A DNA stretch of 64,000 nt from Megaustenia siamemsis (lineage: Eukaryota > Mollusca > Gastropoda > Stylommatophora > Ariophantidae): contig JAVIAB010000160.1 in the NCBI GenBank assembly GCA_032433765.1, positions 20,282,115 through 20,346,114 of the forward strand, read 5' to 3'. The notes under the pieces were generated by a model. It saw only the letters and a program-made list of their open reading frames with translations, did no database searches and had not been told where the DNA came from. A program made the translations under genes and the position numbers. Within the stretch, counting starts at the first letter, position 1, and each line of letters opens with the position of its first letter. Below are positions 10,727 through 20,524 of this stretch, piece by piece.

Positions 10727-12183
10727 CATCATCATGTGCCACACCGGTTGGCGTAGGCGATCATGTCCCTCCACAATCTTCTATCTACAGTGCATCATAT
10801 CAGTTCTGTTGTCGACAGTTGTCCATGCCATGATACCAAGCTATCCAGTATTTTCTCTCTTTGTCGTCCGCGATCTCTCTTTGCTTTTATTTTGCCAGTT
10901 GTAACCAAGTTCCTCTTCTCATGATGTACCCGAAAAATGTTTATTGCTTCTTTCTGATGTTTTTTTAAGAGTTCCCTTTTTGTGTTGGCCTCTTTGAGAA
11001 CTTCCTCATTGGTCTTTTTAGCTGACCTGGGAACTCTCAACATTCTTCTGAGAAATCCCATCTCTGGTGGCCTCTAATCGTCTTTTAATTTGTTTGTCTA
11101 TTGTCCATGATTAAATTCCATAGGTCAGAATTGGTTCTATATAGCACCGATGAACTCTCTTTCTCATTTTTATTGACAGATTTGTTGCATAAGATATTTT
11201 TCATTTTATGAAATGCTATTTTGGCCAGAGCTACTCTGCTTTTTATTCATGTGGTGCATCTCCCATCTGATGTTATTATTGTGCCCAAGTATTTGAAACG
11301 TTGCACTTGTTTCAGACTTGTCTCGTTTATTTTTATGCCGCATGATGGTGATGATTGTTTCTTCGATATAACCATTACTTCTGTTTTCTTACTATTCAGA
11401 CTGAGACCTTTCTTGTTGCTTTCTTTTACTATTATGTCTATCATTTCTTGTAGTTCGTTCTCTGTCTCTGCTATTAAGACTGTGGCATCCGCATATCGCA
11501 AATTATGTATGCTGTGACCGTTGACTTCAATTCCTTTTTTGTCTACTATTTATCTCATAATATATTCGCTGTAAAGTGAAAACAAATCCGGTGACAGAAC
11601 ACAGCCTTGTCTGACTCCTTGTTTTATATATTGGAATTGTCCTGATTGGTTGTTAATTCGTATAGCTGCTGTTTGTTACCAGTACATGTTTTTTTTTTAT
11701 TCGCAGATCCTTGCCATCAATGTTTAATTTCTCCAGCATATTTATTATTTCCACATGCTTTACGTTGTCAAATGCTTTCGTGTAGTCTATAAAGCACATA
11801 TATAGATCTTTCTTTACATCTATAGATCTTTCTATCAATGTTCTTAAGATGTATATTGCATTATTGGTGCCCTTTCCTTCCACAAATCCACATTGTTTCT
11901 CACTTATTTCTGGTTTTATTTTGTTCCTTACACGTCTCATGATTATTCTTAGTAATATTTTAGTCATATGACTCATGAGACTAATAGTGCGATGGTCTTC
12001 ACAATCAGTGGCGCCTGACTTCTTCGGTATGTCTACAAAGATAGATTTTAGTAGATCTTCGGGTATGTGTCCAGTGTTATATATGTCATTGAGTAATTTT
12101 ATTATGACTTGTACTCCCAGCTCTTCTAATGCATTTATCTCTTTAAATTGTTATATTGTCAGGACCTGGAGCTTTGCCTCTTT
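10727..12183 (-). mobile_element. LINE-B, 5'-truncated, inserted in LINE-C; reverse transcriptase relic
   Basis: On the minus strand it begins within the region that reads GKAPGPDNITI and continues through the reverse-transcriptase palm: MSHMTKILLRIIMRRVRNK, then CFIDYTKAFDNVKH (first catalytic aspartate in FIDYTKAFD; 11653-11976) and MRYADATVLIAE (YADD-like box with the second aspartate changed to alanine; 11501 downward). It ends in the basic tail VTTGKIKAKRDRGRQREK and the TGA-rich 3' end at about 10727-10735. It is flanked by GTTACGTTTCCT (10715-10726) and GTTATGTTTCCT (12184-12195), a 12-bp target duplication with one change. Several frameshifts and the damaged YADD box mean it is dead. 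The family resembles RTE/BovB-like elements; that clade placement is inference. Confidence 0.88.
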
Positions 12184-12619
12184 GTTATGTTTCCTAGTGT
12201 TTCTAATATTCCGTTAATCCATATTTTTTCGTTGACGACATTTGGGTCTGGTGTTCTCGCAACGTTTATTGAAGGCTCGTTGCGTTTTGTTCCGGTCTTT
12301 CTGCCTTTCCACGTAGCCAAACCATTGTATCTGTTGTTTCTTTATACATTCTATGGCGGGGGGTTATTCCTAACTTTTTTCTGAGTTCTTCATTTCTACT
12401 CTTATCTCTCAGGTTGTTTCATACATTTCCTTCGTCTAACACATCTCATCTCAGTATATGTTGTTTTTTATAATTGTGCTTACATCTAAGGTTCAGGTCT
12501 AGCATTGGTAGCAGAACGCTGGGATGAAGATTGTATTGTAGAGTGTCTAGTATTTTCCTTCTAGAGTTATTTCTTTGTTGGACAATAGTGGTGATAGCTG
12601 TTCAATGATTTGACAAGCT

Positions 12620-13497
12620 AACAGAATAGTCTACAGCGAAAAACAATAACTCTCAGTTTCCTGGATGAAGAATACCCACAAGACCTATGGATTCGTATGT
12701 ACACAGATGGATCAGCACAGAATGCAGTAAAGAATGGGGGAGCAGGTAAATATATTGAGTACCAAAATAACACTAGGGATATGAATAAAATAGCAACAGG
12801 GAAATATTGTCACATTTATGATGCAGAAATACAAGCAATAAAGTTGGCAATAGAAAAACTATTAGTTACTACTTACTAGAACAGTAATCTTAGCCCACAG
12901 CCTATAGTGTTTTTGACAGATGCAAGATCAGTACTCCAGGCACTACAATCCAGAAAATTACCACATCTGCAGACCTTATTGACTGAACTCTGTAAGCACC
13001 ACAGGGTTGCCCTGCAATGGATCCCATCTCACTGTGGAATACCAGGAAATGAGAAAGCAGATCAGTTGGCAAAGGAAGGTTCAACAGGCACACAACTAGA
13101 TACACCGGTTACATACCATCATAAGAAACAGATAATCAAATCAATCAGAGGACCACAAGCCCCAAATCAGGATGCCTTTCATAATATGAATAGATATGAA
13201 CAAGTTATCATTATACGCCTAAGAACAGGACACAATCGACTCCATAGTCACATGTATACGAAATTCAAGATCGGCACCTCAACTACTTGTAGAAGTGGAC
13301 AGGCGCCCCAGACTGCTGAACACATACTTCAAGACTGCACTGAATATAGTAGACTGAGGAAAATCCATTGGTCCATAGATACAACAATACATACAAAACT
13401 ATATGGGCCACTGCAAGAATTACAAAAGACAGTAAAATTTATACAGGAAACGACATTGCAGATATAGACTATACTTCGGGCGAACGAAAGATAGATA
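12620..13497 (+). mobile_element. LINE-D 3' end with RNase H domain, inserted in LINE-C
   Basis: The plus strand encodes an RNase H domain in two pieces split by a TAG at about 12877: MYTDGSAQNAVKNGGAG (first catalytic Asp in YTDGS), then YDAEIQAIKLAIE (catalytic Glu), then FLTDARSVLQALQ (Asp), and WIPSHCGIPGNEKADQLAKEG (His and final Asp region). After it comes a Cys/His segment, CRSGQAPQTAEHILQDC, with spacing of the kind found at the end of Jockey/I-type elements. The element ends with GAACGAAAGATAGATAGAT. The 13-bp sequence GATTTGACAAGCT occurs at 12607-12619 and 13498-13510, a target-site duplication (10 bp if GAT belongs to the tail). It is 5'-truncated, since no reverse transcriptase is present. 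Confidence 0.92.
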
Positions 13498-14034
13498 GAT
13501 TTGACAAGCTTTGTTGCATCTTGTGTTTATTTCTGTTGTCTGTGATTTGTCGTTTGTCACTAGACTTCCTAGGTATTGAAATTTATCTAATTGTTTTAGT
13601 TGTCTGCCATCTATAGCTATACTGATGGTGTTTCTCTTTCTTTTGCTATATTCATGATTTATATTTTGTTGATGTTTATTTTTATGTATTTTGTGCCTTT
13701 GCTGTTGAGTCTATTTAAGTGTTTTTGTAAGCCTTCTATTTTTCCTTTTATTAGTGCCTGATCGTCTGCAAATTGACGCTCGTTGATCTCCTCTGTCTCT
13801 GATGGGTTGACTAACTTGCATATATGGTCCAAGTATGTAGTAAACAGAAGGGGGATAGTACTCACCCCTGTCTTACACTTGATCTAACCTCGACGTGGTC
13901 TGTGTAGCCTGATGCTGTTCTGACCGTGCAGCTGCTGTTGATTTGGAGACTTTTAATTAAGTTGGTTAGTTGTTGGCTTACTCCGTATGTTGTTAGTATC
14001 TCCCACAGTTGTTTTTAGATCACAAATCATCTTT

Positions 14035-14312
14035 ATTGCACAAAGGACAATTTCACAGTTCTCAGATCCGATCTTTAGCATGTTCCCCAATATGGAGCCC
14101 GCACACCACACACTAGAGAAAGCACTGACGGCTGATGGTTATAAATCAGATTCAAATAGTAGAACATCACTTTTTTGACTGTCCTACGCTAACTGACCTC
14201 AGAGGAACTCTACTTCCTCAAAGACCCGATAAATGGAACACCTTGTACGGAACTGCAAGGTAACTCGTAGGGCATCAGCTCACAGGCTTCTGTATCCATA
14301 ACAACAACAACA
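14035..14312 (+). mobile_element. K-type LINE 3' end, degraded
   Basis: The 3' half resembles, with indels, the minus-strand segment 57560-57800: both encode a broken run like NITFLTVL, then a segment like DPINGTPCTELQG, and end with a GATCCATAACAACAA-type CAA tail (14298-14314). This is the pattern of a Jockey-like LINE carboxy terminus followed by its tail. It has no intact frame. From 14313 to 14634 nothing is recognised. Confidence 0.6.
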
Positions 14313-14634
14313 ACAATTTAAATACACAAACTCTCACAGATACAGCAACGACCTCGACCTCTTACGTCCTCATCCTCTTACCGTCTGTCAGGTGACATCG
14401 CTCTATACTTTATTCTCCTCTGACCGTGGTCATGACCCCGGTAGCCACGCGGACGTGCGTGTGTTTATTTGCTCTAACTAATGGTACAACATAGCAGATC
14501 CATCCATCGCTTGATATTATCATCCAAATGCTGCCTTTATTACACTTCTTTTATTCTTCATTTTACATCTCAGATGGCTTTGCTAATATAAATGAAAAGA
14601 ACAAAACAACCAATGTGTCTAAAACAAATTACCT

Positions 14635-14765
14635 TTCATCATCATGTTCCATACCGGTTGGCGTAGGCGATCATGTCCTTCCACAATCCTGTATCTACAG
14701 TGCATCGTATCAGTTCTGTTGTTGACTGCTTTCCATATCATGACACCAAGCCATCTAGTATTTAA
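14635..14765 (-). mobile_element. LINE-B 3' terminal fragment
   Basis: About 130 bases matching the extreme 3' end of LINE-B, starting with the ATC-rich tail and the segment that encodes the terminal residues ...RQPVW or ANRYG in other copies. It is truncated after about 40 codons. Confidence 0.8.
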
Positions 14766-14895
14766 ATTGCAGTAACATCAAAAGATGGACAAGTCAACCT
14801 ATGACAATCTGCACCATGAAAGCAAGAGACAGAATGGAATGGCGCTCCATGGTAGGCAACCTTCGATGCGGAGACGGCTCTCAATGATGAGACGT
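14766..14895 (+). mobile_element. LINE 3' end of another family (RDRMEWRSMV type)
   Basis: The plus strand reads ARDRMEWRSMVGNLRCGDG before stops, a carboxy-terminal tail like that of several EN-RT LINEs. A close copy ends at 23175-23245 and a more degraded one at 25020-25080; all three share the segment around GGCGCTCCATGGTAG. From 14896 to 15040 nothing is recognised. Confidence 0.55.
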
Positions 14896-15044
14896 AAATA
14901 ATTCTTTTGTTGTTTTTTAAGCGCATGCTCTAAGTTGAGAATTAAACTTTTTGATTAGTGTTCTTAATTTCACTGTAAATGTAATTTTGTTCGACGATAC
15001 GTGATGTTTTTTATTTGCGACTTTCTACCAAACAAATTAAACTT

Positions 15045-15240
15045 CTTTTTGAGTACCGGGTTGTTTCCCCCTTCGATCCCTACTCGCATGATCAGACTAG
15101 ACTGGTTAGTCTGTTACTAGAGGCACCACGAAGAGGTGGAGTAGAGTCTAGAAAGTTCTGATTCACCGATCCTAGCGTAAGTCATCAGCTGTGAGTAGTT
15201 GGCTGCTTCCAAATCTGTTGCTGTTAGGCGCCTTACCTAA
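15045..15240 (-). mobile_element. F-type LINE 3' fragment
   Basis: Matches 15960-16325, 36040-36310 and 42285-42610 in the same orientation, and 47580-47800 in the opposite one. In the best copies the sense strand encodes a basic, Arg-rich carboxy end (for example WEDNFREWTGG in 47300-47520) followed by this 3' untranslated region. No intact frame remains. Confidence 0.65.
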
Positions 15241-15504
15241 GTCGGATTATTAGTGCAATGTTCAATGTATTGGTGCTTTAAGTGCTTCTGTGAACATTCT
15301 CTCAAACCTGAAGAACCCTGAGGACTTCCGTTTCCAAGATGGTGGAACGGAGTTCATATTCTCTCGATCGCTGCAGAAATTGCATATGAGGACTGATTAA
15401 TTTCGGCTCGCCAATGCAATTTTCTGCGTTAAAATCAAAATGATGTTCTACTTAATAATTCTTCGCCGAAGCGAAGTCGTACACACGGCAATATTCCTTT
15501 TTGA

Positions 15505-15830
15505 CAAGTCAAGTGTTGTGAATGATGCGACCTTTCACCGTCTAGAGTTGATCTGCGGTTTACGTCAACACATTGAGTGCTGTTCAATGGCCATCGTTGG
15601 AATTGTTTGACGCAAGTTATTTACATGTTACAACTAATTAATGTGGACTCCTCCGTCAAGTCAACCGAAGTTTTCACTTTAGTGAATTTGCACCGTGTTT
15701 TGTTCGTTATAGGCTGCATTCACTAGAGTATTAGGGAATCTATGGGCGCAGCCATTGTTATGTGTTCTACGTCATTATAATGGCTCATCGTTTATCCATA
15801 GACCGGCAATACGCTAATGTTGAATGGCAA
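15505..15830 (+). repeat. G repeat, 5' part
   Basis: Matches 8350-8640. It ends abruptly at about 15830; the continuation of the G repeat resumes at 16385, so a stretch of about 550 bases carrying an F-type LINE fragment sits between two G blocks and may be a nested insertion. Confidence 0.7.
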
Positions 15831-15959
15831 AATGACGGAACTTTGATCTTTGTTCATGACTTTACAGCACCGGGGTGAATCTCGGAGTTTCATGTTAATC
15901 AGGAAGGATATTGTCTAAATTCAAGAGGGCTGCTGTGAGATCTAGGGCAGACATGCTTG

Positions 15960-16325
15960 CTGCTTGCTGCGTTCGATGACTAAAAGAGCACACCTCTTCA
16001 TCATCTGCCCTTAAAAGGACGTTAAGTGGGCGTGTCTACGTTGTGTTGGGGCTTGCAATATAATTGTGATATTTGCGCCTTTAGGCCCAATACATCCGAC
16101 TTCAGCACGACATTTTTTAGAACCAGGTTGTCTTCCCTCTTCGATCCCTACTCGATTGGCCAGGCTAGACAGATTAGTCTGTCACCACGGAGAGGTGGAG
16201 CAGGGTCTGGATGGTACTGTTTCACCGATCCTGGCGCAAGCCATCAGCAGTGGGTCGCTGACAACTTTCAGCTCTGGTGCTGTAAGGTGTCATCTCTGGT
16301 GCCTTCGCCTCCGGTTAGACCTGTG
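15960..16325 (-). mobile_element. F-type LINE 3' fragment, inside a split G repeat
   Basis: Same family as 42285-42610; the shared landmarks are CGTTAAGTGGGCGTGTC, the TTCGATCCCTACTCG stretch and the GAGGTGGAGCAGGGTCTGG stretch. The two overlapping plus-strand reading frames at 16026-16334 lie in the 3' region of the element on its non-coding strand and are not genes. Confidence 0.7.
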
Positions 16326-16384
16326 ATTTTATAACTTTAATATGTGGTTTATAATTTCACAAATTCACATTGAGGGAAGATCTT

Positions 16385-16640
16385 ACGGTCTGTTGTTTGA
16401 TGTGCGACGGGGATAATCAGACGACTAACTGTGTTTCATGTGTTCGGAATTGCAGTCAGAAACGATGTCCTAACATCATCAAGCGCTATAAATTTTTTTT
16501 TGTTAAATATGACTGTCATCATTTTCAGGAGCACGTAAACTTCCGGTCAATATGGTGGAATGACGGCAGGAACCATTGAAGGGTATGTATGAAAAGTGTT
16601 CCTTGTTGCAGTTTCCTCATATTCCAAGTCCGACTTGTTG
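16385..16640 (+). repeat. G repeat, 3' part
   Basis: Matches 8635-8890 (GGTCTGTTGTTTGATGTG to CCTTGTTGCAGTTTCCTC). Unlike the copies at 8350 and 48480 it is not followed by an S2 SINE. Confidence 0.75.
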
Positions 16641-18144
16641 CAGGAGCTACTGAGTTAAGTGCTCTATGCAAACTGTGAGCTGTGTGTTTCATCTGCTTTG
16701 ATTGTGTTTCGATATTCCAATTGTTTACGATGAACGATTATATCATATGACAGGGAACAGTTGGCTGTGTTCACTTTCTGTGCGGTTTCGCCTTATGTCT
16801 TTTGGCGTGTGCTGAGACTGCTATGATGGGGACTACAGCTACCTTTCTTTGTTTAGGAGGTGAGTTAGTAATTCGGATGATTTCACTGGCACGGGCGGTT
16901 GAGCAATTGTGGATTTTAATTAATGTGCAGTTTATACCGGGGCCTTCTATAACCATAACCATAAACATAACCTCTCAACACTTCGGCTTTCAATATAGGT
17001 GGCAATGGTTATACCACGAAGATACCCGATGAAAGGATGTCTTTTATTTTTTGCATCTTTCAAAGCCAATTACAATACATTGTGCTGCACAACTCGCGCT
17101 TCAAGGCACCCCTTAGCATAACACATTATTTCGTGATTACTTTCCCAGTATGTGGTATTACTGAACTTTTCTACAAGGCAGCAATAGTTTGTAGTCAGAG
17201 TAATTTCTCCTGGGAAAGTAATCCTGACAAAACAAAAGAGCCTTCCCTACCTGAAATTGTTTTCACATTTCTTTCTCTTAAATAGATAGTCCACCATGAT
17301 ACAAGTCTGCATCATCTTCTACGTGGAATTTTGCGTGATTATTTTTTTTCTTCATCGAGATTTGCTTAAACAAGAACATGTTTCCTGGGCACGGACATCG
17401 TGCCAGTTTGTTAGATTTCAAATGATAAAAGTGACAGTAAAAGATCTTAAAATGCTTGTATATGCGACAATCACGCAACAATTAGTGTTAATAAATCCTG
17501 ACTTCTATACTTTCTTTCCCTCCTGACTGAGTTCAGCGTTTTGTCCTGAAGAAAAGAAAAAAAAAAACATACATGTTTCCTTATTGGACGTTTTGTCATA
17601 TCTCGACAAAACTATGTTCGGCTTAATTAAACTCCATTTGATAAAGAATATTCTAACTCCATTGGCTTCATTTTTCCCAAAACAACAAGCTGAACAGGTT
17701 ATTGTCACCTTGCTAGCAGAGTTTTGTGCGTTTTCCAGCTTTTTTACTAATTAACAATGAATGCTTTTTGTGTCTTCCAATTTGGCAGACGATCTTTAAT
17801 TCCTGGCCAATTTTGAAGCGAAAATTGCATTCTTTCTACGGTTGCTTCTTCCCGAGTAATTAAAAAGGCAAAAATGATAGAACAGACTTCCATAAAATGT
17901 AACTACGGTTCTCGCTGGTAAATAGATTTCGAGAATCATTTCTTTATTTTAAAATTATTTTTAAGATTTCTGTGAAGCTGTTCAGTAGAGGTTATGGAAT
18001 TTGTAAATAGAGAACAAAGTTGCTGAATATATACTTCATTAAGTTGTATTAATAGACTGAATTAAAATAAATAAAAACATTAAATTTAAACAAAAATGAA
18101 TTTAAAAAGGGAATTATTTTGTTATTGATAATTTAATTATGAGA
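16641..18144. other. Intergenic stretch without recognisable features
   Basis: AT-rich sequence with short reading frames (under 85 codons) that I cannot link to any family. No splice-like exon structure or RNA gene was recognised. The region is one of the few long pieces here without an obvious repeat. Confidence 0.55.
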
Positions 18145-18440
18145 TACGGTCAGAAATGAAGAACTGAGAAAAAAGCTAGGAATAGCCCGCGCCATAGAAT
18201 ATATAAAGAAACAACTGATTTGGCCACGTGACAAGGCAGAAAGATCAAAACACAACCCAGCGAGCCTTCAGCAAACGTGAGAATACCAGACCCAATGGTC
18301 GACCACAAATAAGATGGATCGATGGAATATTAGAAGCACTAGGAAACATAACAGCAGCAGAGGCGACAGAAGAGCAAAAGTTCGGAAATTATATCTCCCC
18401 TCGATGCTGAAAGGCACATGAGGAAGGAGAAGAAGAGGAA
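18145..18440 (+). mobile_element. LINE-C 3' fragment
   Basis: The plus strand encodes, with frameshifts, RNEELRKKLGIARAIEYIKK, then a GRPQIRWIDGILEALG segment and NITAAEATEEQKFGNY, ending in an AGGAAGGAGAAGAAG tail. It is the same carboxy terminus as at 49018-49430 and 32536-32845. It lies head-to-tail convergent with the next LINE-C copy (18590-19740, minus). Confidence 0.85.
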
Positions 18441-18589
18441 TGTTGTATTTAGCTGTTATGTGGCAGTAAAGTTCAATAATACAGAAGTAGAGCTAATCAG
18501 GTCTTCGGTGGTGCTACGGAGTTTCTTGATTTGAGTTTAAACCTTCGGTGCCTTATCTAGCATGTGGTACTGGTGACAGGGCGTCTTCT

Positions 18590-19740
18590 TCCTTCCTTCC
18601 TCATTTGTCTTTCAGCGTTTAAGGGAGATTTAATTTGCTGTCTTTTGCTCTTCTGTTTGCCTCTGCTGCTGTTATGTTTTCTAGTGTTTCTAATATTCCA
18701 TGAATCCATCTTTTTCGTGGTCGGTCCCTGGGTTGTGTTCTCGCAAAGTTTATAGAGGGTTCGTTGTGCTGTTTTGATCTTTCTGCGTTATCACGTGTCC
18801 AAACTATTGTATCTGTTGTTTCTGTATACATTGTGTCATCATCATGAAGTACCGGGCCTGCTGACGTAGGTGATCATGTCTCTCCACAACTTTCGATCTC
18901 GACAGCTATTTATCATTTCTGTTGTTGACCTTCTGCCAAGCCATTCTCTTAAGCTGTCTGTCATTTTTTTCTCTTTGCTTCCCTCTATCTCTTCGTCCCT
19001 CAATATTTCCAGTTGTTACAATATATCCAGTTATTCTCTTCTCATTACATGGCCAAAAAATGATGATTGTTTCTTCCTAATTTTGGAAATTAGCTCTCTT
19101 TATATATATATTGTAAAGCGGGAGTTATTCCTAGCTTTTTCCTCAGTTCTTCATTTCTGATCTTATCTCTCAGGCTGTTTCCTGTCATTCGTCTAACAGA
19201 TTTCATCTTGGTAGTGACTATATTTCTTACTGTTCTTGCATCTAGGGTCCAGGACTGGCATTGGTAACAGAATGTAATAATGAAGATTGTATTGTAGAGT
19301 GGCTGTTTTGTCTGTAGAATTATTCCCTTGTTGGACAATAGTGGTGATAGCTATCCAATTGTTTGACAAGCTTTGTTGTATCTTGCGTCTATTTCTGCTG
19401 TCTGTGAATTGTCGTTTGTCACTAGACTTCCTAGGTATTTAAATTCTTCTACTTGTTTTAGCTGTCTGCCGTCTATAATTAAGTTGATGTTCTGTATCTC
19501 GTTTGCGATATTCATTACATCTGTTTTGTTGGTGTTGATTCTCATGTTATATTTTGTGCCTGTGCTGTTGAGCCTATTTAAATGTTCTTGTAGGTCTTCT
19601 ATTTTTCCATGAAACGGTGCCTGATCATCTGCAAATAGAGGCTCTTTGATCTCCTCAGTCTCTGTTGGCTAACTTGCATATGTAGCCCATGAATGTAATG
19701 AACAGTAGGAGAGATTGGTAGTACATTTTCCATGTAGACA
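18590..19740 (-). mobile_element. LINE-C fragment split by a LINE-A insertion
   Basis: On the minus strand 19740 to 19115 encodes pieces such as MNIANEIQNINLIIDGRQLK, FKYLGSLVTND and SVRRMTGNSLRDKIRNEELR, and the rest of the tail continues at 18834 to 18590. Between them sits a LINE-A 3' fragment in the same orientation. Frames are broken. The KYLG and ESWT-like motifs are the region after the reverse-transcriptase palm in RTE-type elements. Confidence 0.85.
18835..19104 (-). mobile_element. LINE-A 3' fragment inserted in LINE-C
   Basis: About 270 bases, 5'-truncated, ending in the ATC-rich tail at 18835-18845. It is flanked by TATACATTGT (18825-18834) and TATATATTGT (19105-19114), a 10-bp target duplication with one mismatch, and the LINE-C sequence reads through once it is removed. 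Confidence 0.8.
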
Positions 19741-19967
19741 ATCCATAAACTTGTATTATATTCACAAGAAAATGGGTCGGTTTTGTGAAAACGTTACAAC
19801 TAAACCAACCAACGTTGTCGACTCTTAAACTGTCTTTAATGAGGGACAGACAGAAGCAAAACAGACGACCATTGTCAAAAATTTCTTATAAGAGAAAGAA
19901 AGCTAAATGATGATAAGACGGGTGTAACGCTACAATCACACACAAATTGTGTCTGTTTGACCATTTT

Positions 19968-20165
19968 GGGAGCCGCTGTGGCTCAATGATCAGCGAACTG
20001 GACTACTAAGGACAAGAGGTCGAGTTCGATCCTGAATGATCGCTTCCATGTTCACACAGTCAGAAATGTAAACAGGAATTTTATTGGACACAAAAAAATT
20101 GGCACTGCCGTAACACCAATCTCATTTTTCAAAAACATAACTCGTCCATTAAAATATGGGCCCTA
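19968..20165 (+). mobile_element. S1 SINE, partial
   Basis: A tRNA-like head with box A TGGCTCAATGATCAG and box B AGTTCGATCC, then the S1 body, diverging after about 20150. It is the same family as 8083-8336 but more divergent. Confidence 0.7.
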
Positions 20166-20203
20166 ATACTACATTCTCTATACGGCATGCGGCGTAACGG
20201 TGT

Positions 20204-20204
20204 C

Positions 20205-20251
<47 letters not shown>

Positions 20252-20255
20252 TCAT

Positions 20256-20287
<32 letters not shown>

Positions 20288-20300
20288 TCATTATTTATTT
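20204..20300 (+). repeat. TTCT microsatellite
   Basis: About 24 copies of the tetranucleotide TTCT with two ATTC interruptions. Its two open frames (repeats of SFLSF) are artefacts of the repeat. Confidence 0.97.
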
Positions 20301-20524
20301 ATTTCCTTCTCTCTCACTTTATGTGCATTTCTACGTCGAGGGAATGTATTGTTTGCAGTTTTTGACACATTTGTTGGTCTCTCCGGCTTTTATATTTCCT
20401 GGTATTTTAGATCATGAATCACCACAATAATAGAAATTACGACAATAACGTTAAGGGGGATTTCCAATGGAAAACCCTCGTTCGGTAAGGGACATCGTGT
20501 GCTACATGTGATACCCAATCGTCA

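Larger units (their letters stand above)
10635..14020 (-). mobile_element. LINE-C copy (minus strand) split by two younger LINE insertions
   Basis: Three blocks of one LINE-C copy are collinear on the minus strand: 14020 to 13498, 12619 to 12184, and 10726 to 10635. LINE-C encodes the end of an EN-RT polyprotein; other copies give stretches such as RKKLGITPAIEYI and GRPRKRWIDGILEALG. The copy is interrupted at 12620-13497 by LINE-D and at 10727-12183 by LINE-B. Both junctions keep duplicated target bases, and both insertion points fall where uninterrupted copies (18590-19740, 62225-62440) read straight through. The LINE-C frame is broken by indels and is not functional. Confidence 0.85.

Noticed and set aside
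20187..20430. Two Ser/Phe/Leu-rich plus-strand frames
   Set aside because: Both derive from the TTCT microsatellite.
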